Source of the DNA: Alteriqipengyuania_B sp035481675
GTDB taxonomy: Bacteria; Pseudomonadota; Alphaproteobacteria; Sphingomonadales; Sphingomonadaceae
DNA length: 64,000 bases
Direction of reading: 5' to 3'
Assembly: GCF_035481675.1 (NCBI RefSeq)
Contig: NZ_JAYJJW010000001.1
Coordinates: 1-64,000, forward strand
Shown in pieces: positions 41,603 to 50,536 of the stretch. The stretch's first letter is position 1, and every line of letters starts with the position of its first letter. The position numbers were made by a program, and so were the translations under genes. Under the pieces are notes generated by a model, which was given only the letters and a program-made list of their open reading frames with translations, ran no database searches and was not told where the DNA came from.

Positions 41603-42730
41603 GTGACGAAGGAGCACCCGCTCGCCGGGATCAGGGTCGTCGAACTCGCCCGCGTGCTGGCCGGGCCGTGGGCGGGGCAGATCCTCGCCGACCTTGGCGC
41701 GGAAGTCATCAAGGTCGAGGGGCCCGCAGGCGACGAAACGCGCGGCTGGGGCCCGCCGTGGATCGAGAATGCGGACGGCACGCGCGATGCGGCCTATTAC
41801 CACGCCACCAACCGCGGCAAGCGCAGCGTCACCGCCGATTTTACCACCGAGGAAGGCCGGGCGAAAGCGCGTGCGCTGATCGCCGGCGCGGACGTGGTGA
41901 TCGAGAATTTCAAGCTGGGTGGCCTCGCCAAATACGGGCTCGACTACGTCAGCCTCGCGGCCGATCACCCCCGCCTCGTGTGGTGTTCGATCACCGGTTT
42001 CGGGCAGGATGGCCCCTATGCCCCGCGCCCCGGCTACGACTTCATCGTCCAGGCGATGAGCGGGATTATGGACCTGACCGGCGATCCCGAAGGCGCGCCG
42101 CAGAAGATCGGCGTTGCCTATGCCGACATCATGACCGGCCTCTATTCCGCCATCGGGATCCAGGCCGCGCTGTTGCAGCGGGAGCGGACGGGGAAGGGCC
42201 AGCAGGTCGACATGGCGTTGTTCGACGTGATGACCGGCACGCTCGCCAACCAGGCGATGAATTACCTCGCCAGTGGCACCAGCCCGACGCGCATGGGCAA
42301 CCGCCATCCCAATGTGGTGCCCTACGAAGCCTTCCCGTGCAGCGACGGCTGGCTGATAATCGCGGTCGGCAACGACCGGCAATTCGCGCGGCTGGTCGAC
42401 CTGCTCGACCTGCCGCGGCGCGAGGATTGGGCGACGAATGGCGGTCGTGTGGAACACCGCGCCGGCCTGTCAAATGCGATCGCCGCGAAGACGAAGGGCT
42501 ACACTCGCGACGGGCTGCTCGCCGCGCTGGAGGGCGCGAACATCCCCGGCGGCCCGATCAACACCGTGGCAGACGCGCTGGAAGACCCGCAGATCGCCGC
42601 GCGCGGGATGCGCGTGACGCTGGAGCGCGCCGACGGCGTCAGCGTGGAGGGTATCCGCACGCCCATCCGTTTCTCTGACGCGGCATTGCGGCTGGAAACC
42701 CCGTCCCCCGTAAAGGGACAGGACGACTGA
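41603..42730 (+). CDS. CaiB/BaiF family CoA-transferase
   Basis: The 375-residue class III CoA-transferase has the family start PLAGIRVVELARVLAGPWAGQILADLGAEVIKVE, the ENFKLGGLAKYGLDY segment and FGQDGPY. The catalytic Asp is in QKIGVAYADIMTGLYS near residue 170. The start is a GTG at 41603, ten bases after the mmsB stop. It is convergent with a glutaryl-CoA dehydrogenase gene and may activate glutarate from succinyl-CoA, as the related SUGCT enzyme does. Other dicarboxylate or carnitine-type acceptors are possible. Confidence 0.87.
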   Translation: MTKEHPLAGIRVVELARVLAGPWAGQILADLGAEVIKVEGPAGDETRGWGPPWIENADGTRDAAYYHATNRGKRSVTADFTTEEGRAKARALIAGADVVIENFKLGGLAKYGLDYVSLAADHPRLVWCSITGFGQDGPYAPRPGYDFIVQAMSGIMDLTGDPEGAPQKIGVAYADIMTGLYSAIGIQAALLQRERTGKGQQVDMALFDVMTGTLANQAMNYLASGTSPTRMGNRHPNVVPYEAFPCSDGWLIIAVGNDRQFARLVDLLDLPRREDWATNGGRVEHRAGLSNAIAAKTKGYTRDGLLAALEGANIPGGPINTVADALEDPQIAARGMRVTLERADGVSVEGIRTPIRFSDAALRLETPSPVKGQDD

Positions 42731-42731
42731 C

Positions 42732-43916
42732 CTAGAACGCGGCGATCCCGGTGATCGCACGGCCCAAAATCAGCGCGTGAACGTCGGCGGTGCCTTCGTA
42801 GGTGTTGACCGTTTCCAGGTTCACCATGTGGCGGATGACCTGGTATTCTTCCGAAATGCCGTTGCCGCCGTGCATGTCGCGGGCGTGGCGGGCGATTTCC
42901 AGCGCCTTGCCGACATTGTTGCGCTTCACGATGCTGATCATCTCGGGCGCGAACTTGCCTTCGTCCATCAGGCGGCCGACCTGCAGGCTGGCCTGAAGGC
43001 CCAGCGAAATGTCGGTCATCATATCGGCAAGCTTCTTCTGGTAGAGCTGCTTGCTGGCGAGCGGCACGCCGAACTGTTGCCGGTCGAGGCCGTATTGCCG
43101 TGCGGCGTGCATGCAGAACTCCGCCGCGCCCAGCGCGCCCCAGCTGATGCCGTAGCGCGCGCGGTTGAGGCAGCTGAACGGTCCCTTCAGCCCCTGCACT
43201 TCGGGTAGCAGCGCATCGGCGCCGACCTTCACATCGTCCATCACGATCATGCCGGTGGTGCTGGCACGCAGCGAGATCTTGCCTTCGATCTTGGGGGCGG
43301 AGAGGCCCTTCATGCCCTTTTCGAGCACGAAGCCCTTGATGCCGCCGCCGTGCTCCTCGCTCTTGGCCCAGACCACGAAGACATCGGCGAAGGGCGCGTT
43401 GGAAATCCAGGTCTTGCTGCCGTTCAGTACGTATCCGTCGCCGTCCTTCTTCGCGACGGTCTTCATGCCGGCGGGGTCGGAACCGGCGTCCGGCTCGGTC
43501 AGGCCGAAACAGCCGATCAGCTCGCCCGAACACAGGCCGGGAAGGTACTTGGCGTGCTGTTCGGGCGTACCGAACGCGTGGATGGGATAGGCGACCAGCG
43601 AGCTCTGCACGCTCGCCATCGAACGGTACCCGCTGTCGACCCGTTCGATCTCGCGCGCGACGAGGCCGTAGGCGACATAGCTTGCGCCCGATCCGCCAAA
43701 GTCTTCGGGGATGGTGACGCCCAGCATCCCGGCCTGGCCCATCAGCGGGAACAGTTCCGGTGCGTCGATCTCGTTGGCGAAAGCCTCGATCACGCGCGGC
43801 TGCAGCTCGCCTTGCGCGAAACCGTGCGCGGCGTCGCGGATCATGCGTTCTTCTTCGGTAAGCTGGTCTTCCAGGCGGAAGGGATCGGACCAGTCGAAAG
43901 GTGCCATTTCGGCCAT
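42732..43916 (-). CDS. gcdH: Glutaryl-CoA dehydrogenase
   Basis: The 394-residue product is an acyl-CoA dehydrogenase of the GCDH group that oxidatively decarboxylates glutaryl-CoA to crotonyl-CoA in lysine and tryptophan breakdown. Typical features are IPEDFGGSGASYVAYGLVAREIERVDSGYRSM with its substrate Arg, GCFGLTEPDAGSDPAGM, KTWISNAPFADVFVVWAK and the catalytic Glu374 in NTYEGTADVHALILGRAITG. The ATG at 43916 gives a normal N-terminus. It stands alone on its strand, one base from the convergent CoA-transferase stop. Confidence 0.93.
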   Translation of the reverse strand: MAEMAPFDWSDPFRLEDQLTEEERMIRDAAHGFAQGELQPRVIEAFANEIDAPELFPLMGQAGMLGVTIPEDFGGSGASYVAYGLVAREIERVDSGYRSMASVQSSLVAYPIHAFGTPEQHAKYLPGLCSGELIGCFGLTEPDAGSDPAGMKTVAKKDGDGYVLNGSKTWISNAPFADVFVVWAKSEEHGGGIKGFVLEKGMKGLSAPKIEGKISLRASTTGMIVMDDVKVGADALLPEVQGLKGPFSCLNRARYGISWGALGAAEFCMHAARQYGLDRQQFGVPLASKQLYQKKLADMMTDISLGLQASLQVGRLMDEGKFAPEMISIVKRNNVGKALEIARHARDMHGGNGISEEYQVIRHMVNLETVNTYEGTADVHALILGRAITGIAAF

Positions 43917-43986
43917 GCTCGGGTGTCTCCTGCTATGCAGGCGGCCCTAGCGCCATGGCGCGGTCAAGCCAAGCGGCGTGCAGCCG

Positions 43987-44376
43987 TCAGGCGGTCTCCT
44001 GTTCCTTCACCGTGGCGCGGATGATGTCGAGCAGCTGCGAGGGCGGGCAGGGCTTTTCGCACAGCTGCGCATCGGGATAACGTTCCTGCAACTCGTGCAT
44101 CTGCCCGTGGGCGGAATGGAAGATGATCGGCACGTGGGCGGCCTGCAACTTGTCGGCCAGCGGGAAGACATCGTGGTCGTACAGGTTGATGTCGAGCACC
44201 GCGCAATCGGGCGTCACTTCGGTGAGCGCTTCTTCGGCCGTCTGCACCGTGGCGTGCGGCCCTTCGATGCCGAAGCCGGCAATCTCGACCGTTTCGCTCA
44301 TGTCGAGCGCGACGAGGAATTCATCCTCTGCAATCATCACCACGGGACGGGCTTTGGTGTCGGCGGGACCGTGCAT
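43987..44376 (-). CDS. Single-domain response regulator
   Basis: The 129-residue product is a receiver domain without an output domain. The acidic pocket is Glu17/Asp18 (MIAEDEF), the phosphoacceptor is Asp62 (CAVLDINL), the switch residue is Ser88 (FHSAHG) and the conserved Lys is Lys108 (CEKPC). No histidine kinase or sigma-factor gene is adjacent. In alphaproteobacteria such proteins often act with HWE-family kinases or in general stress and motility control. Partner and output are unknown. Confidence 0.87.
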   Translation of the reverse strand: MHGPADTKARPVVMIAEDEFLVALDMSETVEIAGFGIEGPHATVQTAEEALTEVTPDCAVLDINLYDHDVFPLADKLQAAHVPIIFHSAHGQMHELQERYPDAQLCEKPCPPSQLLDIIRATVKEQETA

Positions 44377-44474
44377 AGTGTTCTCCCTCGCGCGCTTGCG
44401 CGGCTGTTCGACCCATTAGGAAGCACAATGCGCGATGAAAGCGCCGGTTCCCGCGGATCTCGGGAGGCGCTGGT

Positions 44475-45077
44475 TCAAAGCTTGCCGAACTCCGCCTCGT
44501 AAGCGGCGCGGTCGCCGCTCGCGAGCATGCGGGCCTGGTCGACCCAGCGGTCGCGGCGAACGCGGCCCTTGAAGTTCATCCGCTCGTCGAATTCGTCGAT
44601 GTCGGCTTCGCTCCAGCCGGCGATCTGCGCGAAGCTGGTGACGCCGGCCTCCTGCAAACGGGCGGAAATCCGCGGGCCGAGGCCTTTGATCTGCGTCAGG
44701 TCGTCCGCACCTGCGGGAACCGGCTCGCTTGCAGAGGCCGGTTGAGCCTCCGGCGTGGGTACCGCGGCCACACGCTCGGGCTCGGCCTCCGGCTCGGATT
44801 TCGTGGCAAGCTGGGTCGCGGCCATGGCGACCCCGCCCATTCCCGCGACGCTGGGCGCGATCGCCTCTGCCGCCGCGCCGCTATCCTGCGTGGTTTCGCG
44901 CGGGGAATCGATCAGCGCCTGGTTGCGCTTCGCCTTGCCCGGCTCGCCGACGTCGGGCGCTTCGTCCCGTGTTACCGTGGTCCGACGCGTGGAGGAGAAT
45001 ATCCACCATGCAACCAGCAAGCCGATCAGCAGCGCGGCAACGACCAGCCACCAGTTTTCCGCGAGCATCGTATCCAT
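44475..45077 (-). CDS. Membrane-anchored helix-hairpin-helix protein
   Basis: The 200-residue product has an N-terminal transmembrane segment (LVVAALLIGLLVAWWIF) and an Ala/Pro/Glu-rich linker of about 90 residues. The C-terminal helix-hairpin-helix domain resembles that fused to ribosomal-L21-like or DUF4332 proteins: DDLTQIKGLGPRISARLQEAGVTSFAQIAGW...FKGRVRRDRWVDQA. Such domains bind nucleic acid or mediate assembly; the function here is unknown. The ATG at 45077 is preceded by AAGGGGATCAGG. A 37-codon membrane-protein gene lies 43 bases upstream. Confidence 0.8.
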   Translation of the reverse strand: MDTMLAENWWLVVAALLIGLLVAWWIFSSTRRTTVTRDEAPDVGEPGKAKRNQALIDSPRETTQDSGAAAEAIAPSVAGMGGVAMAATQLATKSEPEAEPERVAAVPTPEAQPASASEPVPAGADDLTQIKGLGPRISARLQEAGVTSFAQIAGWSEADIDEFDERMNFKGRVRRDRWVDQARMLASGDRAAYEAEFGKL

Positions 45078-45120
45078 TACCTGATCCCCTTGCAGCGGAA
45101 GCTTCCTCCGCCCTTGTTAT

Positions 45121-45234
45121 TCAGTCGTCGAGCGCGCCCGGTCCGCCCGTGCGCCCCCACAGGCCCCAGCCGATGGCGAGGCCGATGGCGTAGGCCAAGA
45201 GTAGCAGCACGACCAGTTCGATGACAATCGGCAC
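45121..45234 (-). CDS. 37-residue membrane microprotein
   Basis: A GTG at 45234 opens a 37-codon frame whose product is one hydrophobic helix (VIELVVLLLLAYAIGLAIGW) followed by a short Gly-rich tail ending in GALDD. AAGGGG lies eight bases before the GTG. It fills the gap between the ompA-like gene and the helix-hairpin-helix gene, all on the minus strand. A comparable short membrane protein next to the HHH protein would support a functional pair; no homologue can be named from sequence alone. Confidence 0.6.
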   Translation of the reverse strand: MPIVIELVVLLLLAYAIGLAIGWGLWGRTGGPGALDD

Positions 45235-45260
45235 GATTACAGCCCCTTATCCGTCATGGT

Positions 45261-46004
45261 TCAGCGCGGCCCCGGCGTGTCGATCGGCGTCGGGCGCAGC
45301 GGCACGGTGGCCACCACGTCGAATTCGATGCGGCGGTTGGCCGGGTCGGCGGGGTCGAGGCCCTCGACCGGTTCGCGGCTGCCGACCCCGCGGATGCGCA
45401 GCCCGTCCGCCGGGATGCCGCGCCGCATCAGCGCGTCGCGCACGGCTGCGGCGCGCTCGCCAGACAGGGCGATGTTGCCCGGTTCGGGGCCGGAGCGGTC
45501 GGTGTGGCCGGTGATGGCGATGATCGCGCCAAGGCACGGGCGCAGCGCTTCCGCCACCTCGTCCACCAGCGCGACGCTGCCTCTCTCGATGGCGGCGGAG
45601 GATTCCTCGAAGCGGATGGAACGGGCACGCAGCAAGGCCTCGACATCTTCCTGGCAGTGGAGCGGGCTTTGCGCCGCAGCGGCCTCCACCGCGCCGGGCG
45701 TGCCGCCATTGCCCCAGCTGATGCCGCCCACGCCCGGAATGGCGTCGACCGCCCGGGCGATATCGGCGCGCACCGCATCGGGCAGCCGCTCCCCGCCTTC
45801 CAGGATGGGGTGACGGGTCAGCCAGCTGTCGCCCAGCGTGAAATCGGCCGTCACGCCGACCCCGCCGTTGGCCGCGATTTCCCTTGCCGCCGCAGCCTCG
45901 AGCGGGGCGACGATGTCGGGCCCGCTGCGCGCCGCACCCAGCCAGCCGAGTGCGATGACGAGCACCGCACCGCCGGCGATTTTGCCGATGTTGCGGGCCA
46001 TCAT
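45261..46004 (-). CDS. OmpA-family peptidoglycan-binding protein
   Basis: The 247-residue product has an N-terminal membrane anchor or signal (IAGGAVLVIALGWLGAA). A BON-like region follows around residues 60-110 (LPDAVRADIARAVDAIPGVGGISW). The C-terminal OmpA domain has the ITGHTDRSG peptidoglycan-binding motif, NIALSGERAAAVRDALMRRGI and GSREPV. It would link a membrane to the cell wall. The ATG at 46004 overlaps the stop of the flippase gene (ATGA); a second ATG follows at once. Part of the tsaD-gpsA-flippase-ompA chain. Confidence 0.86.
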   Translation of the reverse strand: MMARNIGKIAGGAVLVIALGWLGAARSGPDIVAPLEAAAAREIAANGGVGVTADFTLGDSWLTRHPILEGGERLPDAVRADIARAVDAIPGVGGISWGNGGTPGAVEAAAAQSPLHCQEDVEALLRARSIRFEESSAAIERGSVALVDEVAEALRPCLGAIIAITGHTDRSGPEPGNIALSGERAAAVRDALMRRGIPADGLRIRGVGSREPVEGLDPADPANRRIEFDVVATVPLRPTPIDTPGPR

Positions 46005-47548
46005 GGCACGGCCTCCGCATCCTTTCGCACCTTGCGACTGAACAGCACGCGGTCTTCCGGCCCGAAGCCCCGGAACCAAATCACCGCACCATAGGTGCCG
46101 AGGATCGCCGGGATGCCGACCAGCAGCTCGAGCCATTCGGGCAGCAGCGTGGCGAGATAGCCGACCACCACGGCCGGCGCGGCGGCATAGACCAGCGCCC
46201 AGCGGAAGTTGTTGACCGAAAAGCCGAGCAGGCGGCCGAGCATGAAGCTTTTCACCAAGCTCGCCGTACCGAGGGTGATGAACAGCGCGGCAGCCGCGGC
46301 AGGCGCTTTCAGCGATTCGCGCATGCCATAGTGTTCAATCGCCAGCATCGCGCCGATCGTCAGCGCGGCCTGCAGGCCGATGGTGAATAGCGACACGTAG
46401 AGGTTCTTCATCCGCGCCATGTAGATCAGCGCCGCTTCAGAAACCACGGCCAGCGCGGCGACCACCTCGGCGGCCAGCAGGATCGCGAGCGCGCCAGTGC
46501 CGCTGACGAATTCCGGTCCGATCAGGCCCATCACAGCCTCGCCCGGAATGCCGAGCGCCAGCGCGATGCCGGCCTGCATCGCGAGGATCCAGAAGCCGAC
46601 CTGGCACACCTGCTTGCCGATGGCCTTGTAGTCCTTTTCCTTCAGCTTGCGAGTGATGACTGGGCCGAGGATAGGCTCGAAACTGGTCTTCAGCTTGCTG
46701 GGGAGCGAGGTGACTTGCTGGACGGCGTAGTAGATGCCGATGGTGGACAGGCTGGCGAACTGGGCAAGGATCGCGATGTCGAGCTTGCGCGTGCCCCATT
46801 CGACCGCGTCGGCACCGGCCAGCGGCAGGCTGTTCCACGCCAGCCGGCCGATGCGGCCCGGATGCGGCGTCCACCCGCGCGGCAGGCCATAGGCGCGGTA
46901 GAGCGGGATGAAAGTTGCGAAACAGGCGGCGAAGATCGACAGGACGTAGGCAAGCTCTAGCCCGGCATCGGGGGTGAGGTAGAACAGCACGCCCGCGGCA
47001 ATGGAGATCGTCCACGGTTCCACCACCGCGCGCGCCTTTACCGTGGTGCCGATGTCGTAGCGATAGGCGCATCCGGCGAGCGCGATCTCCGTCAGGCAGA
47101 AGGGCAGGATCGAAAGCGGCAGCAGCAACGCAAGATCGTCGTTCCGGCCGCGCGGGAACATCGGGTCGGGAAACAGCGACAGCAGGACCATGAAGCACGC
47201 CGCGACGATGGCGCTCATCACCATGCCATCGGCGATCACATGCGACGGGTGGCGATCCTCGTCCTGGCTCAGTTGCTGTGCGAGGCCGCGTTTCTGGCCG
47301 AGGCAGGCGAGCTGGCTGGTCAGTTCGATGATGACGAGCGCGGCTGCGAAGCGGCCCATCGCCTCGTCCCCGTACATGCGCCCGGCGATGAACAGGAAGG
47401 GTATGCGCGCGGCGAGGCGCAGCAGGAAACCGAAGAAATTGGTTTGCCCGCCCTTCGCCAGCGCGGCGATATCGCCGCCCGCCGCATCGGGACCGGGCTT
47501 CGTCGCGGGATTGGCCGGCGGTGCGCCCTTGCCGTCGGGATCGCTCAA
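46001..47548 (-). CDS. Polysaccharide/lipid flippase (MATE/MurJ/PST superfamily)
   Basis: The ~515-residue product is an integral membrane protein with about 12-14 hydrophobic segments. They run from GFLLRLAARIPFLFIAGRMYG to a C-terminal AILGTYGAVIWF helix, the pattern of oligosaccharide flippases of the PST/Wzx type. No ATG lies near the expected N-terminus; a TTG at 47548 overlaps the gpsA stop (TTGA) and is preceded by AAGG, so I take it as the start. It probably moves a lipid-linked saccharide across the inner membrane. The substrate is unknown and no glycosyltransferase is adjacent. Confidence 0.83.
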   Translation of the reverse strand: MSDPDGKGAPPANPATKPGPDAAGGDIAALAKGGQTNFFGFLLRLAARIPFLFIAGRMYGDEAMGRFAAALVIIELTSQLACLGQKRGLAQQLSQDEDRHPSHVIADGMVMSAIVAACFMVLLSLFPDPMFPRGRNDDLALLLPLSILPFCLTEIALAGCAYRYDIGTTVKARAVVEPWTISIAAGVLFYLTPDAGLELAYVLSIFAACFATFIPLYRAYGLPRGWTPHPGRIGRLAWNSLPLAGADAVEWGTRKLDIAILAQFASLSTIGIYYAVQQVTSLPSKLKTSFEPILGPVITRKLKEKDYKAIGKQVCQVGFWILAMQAGIALALGIPGEAVMGLIGPEFVSGTGALAILLAAEVVAALAVVSEAALIYMARMKNLYVSLFTIGLQAALTIGAMLAIEHYGMRESLKAPAAAAALFITLGTASLVKSFMLGRLLGFSVNNFRWALVYAAAPAVVVGYLATLLPEWLELLVGIPAILGTYGAVIWFRGFGPEDRVLFSRKVRKDAEAVP

Positions 47549-48534
47549 GCGCCTTGCCCTTCGGTGGTGAGCGGCCGGGCGAGCAGCTCGGTCACGATGT
47601 CGCGCGCCGCCGCGCCTTGCAGCAGGCGATCGACCGCCGCCACGATGGGCATGGCGATACCGCGTTGTTCCGCGAGGCCGGCCAGGACCGGCGCCGTATG
47701 CGCGCCCTCTGCCACGGTGGTGCGGTTGGCCATCAGGACCGCGGCCGACTGGCCTTCGCCCAGCGCCTTGCCGAGCGAGAAATTGCGGCTGGAGGTGGAA
47801 GAACAGGTCAGGACGAGATCGCCGAGGCCGCACAGCCCGGCCAGCGTTTCCGGCTGCGCACCCAGCGCCACGCCGAAACGGGTCATTTCGGCATAGCCGC
47901 GCGCGATCAGCGCGGCGCGGGCATTCTGGCCGAGGCCGAGCCCGTCGACCACGCCGCAGGCAATGGCGAGCACGTTCTTGACCGCACCGCCGATTTCCGC
48001 CCCGGTCACGTCGTCGGAATAATAGGGGCGGAACGCGGCCCGCGCGATCACGGGGGACAGACGCTCCCACTGCTCTCGCCCGCCGGCGCAGGCGAGGGTC
48101 ACGGCGGTCGGCAGGCCGGCGGCAACCTCGTGCGCGAAGGTCGGCCCACTGAGCACCGCGATGGCGCTTCCGGGGGCGGCTTCGCGCGCGACGTCGTTCA
48201 TCAGCTTGCCGGTGCCCGCTTCGATCCCCTTCGAACACAGCACGAGATCGCGCGGGTTCGCGCCCATCGCGCCGATCACGCTGCCGAGATGCTGGGCGGG
48301 CGTGACCGCGAGGACCGTGTCGATCCCTTCGAGCGCGGCCAGATCGCCGGTCGCCCGGATCGAAGGCGCAAGCTCGGCCCCGGGCAGGAAGGCGGAATTG
48401 CGTTGGGCGGAATTGATCTCTTCCACCACTTCCGCCTCGCGCGCCCACAGCAGCACATCGCGCCCGTCGCTGGCGAGCATCTGCGCCAGCGCGGTGCCCC
48501 ACGCACCGCCGCCGATCACGGCGACCGAGGTCAT
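47545..48534 (-). CDS. gpsA: Glycerol-3-phosphate dehydrogenase [NAD(P)+]
   Basis: The 329-residue product makes sn-glycerol-3-phosphate from dihydroxyacetone phosphate for phospholipid synthesis. Visible are the Rossmann motif VAVIGGGAWGTALAQML, LLWAREAEVVEEIN, CSKGIEAGTGKLM, LSGPTFAHEVA and the catalytic Lys in GAVKNVLAIACG. The ATG overlaps the tsaD stop (ATGA) and its stop overlaps the flippase TTG, so all three are translationally linked. Confidence 0.95.
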   Translation of the reverse strand: MTSVAVIGGGAWGTALAQMLASDGRDVLLWAREAEVVEEINSAQRNSAFLPGAELAPSIRATGDLAALEGIDTVLAVTPAQHLGSVIGAMGANPRDLVLCSKGIEAGTGKLMNDVAREAAPGSAIAVLSGPTFAHEVAAGLPTAVTLACAGGREQWERLSPVIARAAFRPYYSDDVTGAEIGGAVKNVLAIACGVVDGLGLGQNARAALIARGYAEMTRFGVALGAQPETLAGLCGLGDLVLTCSSTSSRNFSLGKALGEGQSAAVLMANRTTVAEGAHTAPVLAGLAEQRGIAMPIVAAVDRLLQGAAARDIVTELLARPLTTEGQGA

Positions 48535-49568
48535 GCCTTCACTCCCGCACCGCGCGCCGGGGCGGCATCGGGGTCGAGCGGCCAGCGCGGACGGGCGGAC
48601 ACGTCGAGCGGGTCGGCGGCAAATCCCGCAGCCAGCCGTTCCTGCCCAGCCCAGGCGATCATCGCGGCGTTATCGGTGCACAGCGCCATTGGCGGCGCAG
48701 AGAAGGGAAGGCCGAGGGTGGCGGCGAAATCTTCCAGCGCCCCGCGCATTGCGGCATTCGCGGCGACGCCGCCTGCCACCACCAGCGCGTAGACCGGCGG
48801 CATCGTCTCGAATGCGACGCCGAGCCGGTCGATCACGCAGTCGATCGCGGCCTGCTGGAAGCTCGCGGCAATATCGGCATCGGCATGCTCGCCGCTTTCG
48901 TGCACGCGCATAACCGCGCTCTTGAGCCCAGCGAAGCTGAAATGCGGTTCCCCGCTGCCAACCAGCGGGCGGGGCAGGGGGACAGCGCGCGGATCGCCGC
49001 CGCGCGCCAGCTTCTCCACCGCCGGACCGCCGGGATAGCCGAGGCCGAGGATCTTGGCGGTCTTGTCGAACGCCTCGCCCAGCGCGTCGTCGATGGTCGT
49101 CGCAAGGCGGCTGTACCGGCCGACCCCCTCGACGCGCAGGATCTGGCAGTGCCCGCCGGATACGAGCAACAGGGCGTACGGGAATTGCAGTGCCGCGTCG
49201 GCCAGGCGGGGGCTCAGCGCGTGACCTTCCAGATGGTTGACCGCCAGCAGGGGCTTGTCGCCCGCCATCGCCAGCGCCTTTGCCGTGACCAAGCCGACCA
49301 TGACCCCGCCGATCAGCCCGGGGCCGGCGGTGGCGGCGATCGCATCGCAATCGGCGAGAGTGAGGCCCGCGTCGTCCAGCACCTCCTGCACCAACGGCGC
49401 GAGCCGTTCGGAATGGGCGCGTGCGGCGATCTCCGGCACCACGCCGCCATAGGGCGCGTGTTCGTCCACCTGCGAAGCGATACGCTCCGCCAGGATCCGC
49501 CTGTCATGGGTGACGAGCGCTGCTGCGGTTTCGTCGCAGCTCGATTCAATGCCAAGGACAACCCCCAT
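48531..49568 (-). CDS. tsaD: tRNA N6-adenosine threonylcarbamoyltransferase TsaD
   Basis: The 345-residue product is the Kae1/TsaD subunit that transfers threonylcarbamoyl to A37 of ANN-decoding tRNAs. Diagnostic segments are VLGIESSCDETAAALV, APYGGVVPEIAARAHSERL, the metal-binding AVNHLEGHALSPRL, LLVSGGHCQI, GEAFDKTAKILGLGYPGGP, GGVAANAAMR and the C-terminal CTDNAAMIAWAG. It diverges from hemC across 41 bases, which must hold both promoters. Confidence 0.96.
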   Translation of the reverse strand: MGVVLGIESSCDETAAALVTHDRRILAERIASQVDEHAPYGGVVPEIAARAHSERLAPLVQEVLDDAGLTLADCDAIAATAGPGLIGGVMVGLVTAKALAMAGDKPLLAVNHLEGHALSPRLADAALQFPYALLLVSGGHCQILRVEGVGRYSRLATTIDDALGEAFDKTAKILGLGYPGGPAVEKLARGGDPRAVPLPRPLVGSGEPHFSFAGLKSAVMRVHESGEHADADIAASFQQAAIDCVIDRLGVAFETMPPVYALVVAGGVAANAAMRGALEDFAATLGLPFSAPPMALCTDNAAMIAWAGQERLAAGFAADPLDVSARPRWPLDPDAAPARGAGVKA

Positions 49569-49609
49569 CGCCGCTTTCCCTTAGCCGATATGCCGACTAG
49601 GGCAAACGC

Positions 49610-50536
49610 ATGTCCGATGGAGTGCAGATCAGGCTCGGCACGCGCCGTTCGCCACTGGCGATGGCGCAGGCGGAGGAAACGGCCCGCCGCCTGTGCGCGG
49701 CGCACGGCTGGAGCGGGGAAAAGGTGGAGCTGGTCCCCGTCATTTCCAGCGGCGACAAGATCCAGGATCGCCCCTTGGCGGAGATCGGCGGCAAGGCCCT
49801 GTGGACGCGCGAGCTCGACCTCTGGCTCGCCGAAGGGCGCATCGATGCGGCGGTCCATTCGCTGAAGGATGTCGAGACGATCCGTCCGCAGGAAATCGCC
49901 ATTGCCGCCATGTTGCCGCGCGCCGATGTGCGCGACCGGCTGGTCGGTGCGCGCAGCATCGCCGCCATTCCTTCGGGCGCGGTCGTGGGCACCTCCGCAC
50001 CGCGCCGGGCCGCGCAGCTCCTTAATGCCCGGCCGGACTGCAAGGTCGTCTCCATCCGCGGCAACGTGGCAACCCGGCTTGCAAAGCTCGCGGCGGAGGA
50101 GGTGGACGCAACTTTTCTCGCTGCAGCAGGGCTGGAGCGGTTGGGCGAGACAGGCGTCGGCCACGCGCTCGACGCGGAAGAATGGCTCCCGGCCCCGTCG
50201 CAGGGGGCTATCGGGATCGAGTGCCTTGCCGCGAACCCGCGGGCGATGGAATTGCTGGCGCCGCTCGACGATGCCGATACGCGGGCAGGCGTTTCGGCGG
50301 AGCGCGCGCTGCTCGCAGCCTTGGGCGGCACGTGCCACAGCCCGATCGCCGCGCTGACCGAAGTCAAGGGCGAGGCGATCGTGCTGACAGCCGCGATCTT
50401 CAGCCCCGACGGCGCCCACCGCGTGGAAGGCACGGCAACGATGGCGCGCGGCGATCACGGTCCGGCGCACCGCCTCGCACGCGACCTGCTGGACCGCGCG
50501 GTGCCCGCCATCCGCTCCGTTTTCGAGGCGGCGTGA
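49610..50536 (+). CDS. hemC: Hydroxymethylbilane synthase
   Basis: The 308-residue product polymerises four porphobilinogen units in tetrapyrrole synthesis. RLGTRRSPLAMAQ opens it, AVHSLKDV carries the catalytic Asp region, and Cys242 in LGGTCHSPIAA is the attachment point of the dipyrromethane cofactor at the same number as in E. coli. SSGDKIQDRPLAEIGGKALWTRELD is also typical. It is the first gene of a hemC-hemD-HemX-like operon. Confidence 0.96.
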   Translation: MSDGVQIRLGTRRSPLAMAQAEETARRLCAAHGWSGEKVELVPVISSGDKIQDRPLAEIGGKALWTRELDLWLAEGRIDAAVHSLKDVETIRPQEIAIAAMLPRADVRDRLVGARSIAAIPSGAVVGTSAPRRAAQLLNARPDCKVVSIRGNVATRLAKLAAEEVDATFLAAAGLERLGETGVGHALDAEEWLPAPSQGAIGIECLAANPRAMELLAPLDDADTRAGVSAERALLAALGGTCHSPIAALTEVKGEAIVLTAAIFSPDGAHRVEGTATMARGDHGPAHRLARDLLDRAVPAIRSVFEAA

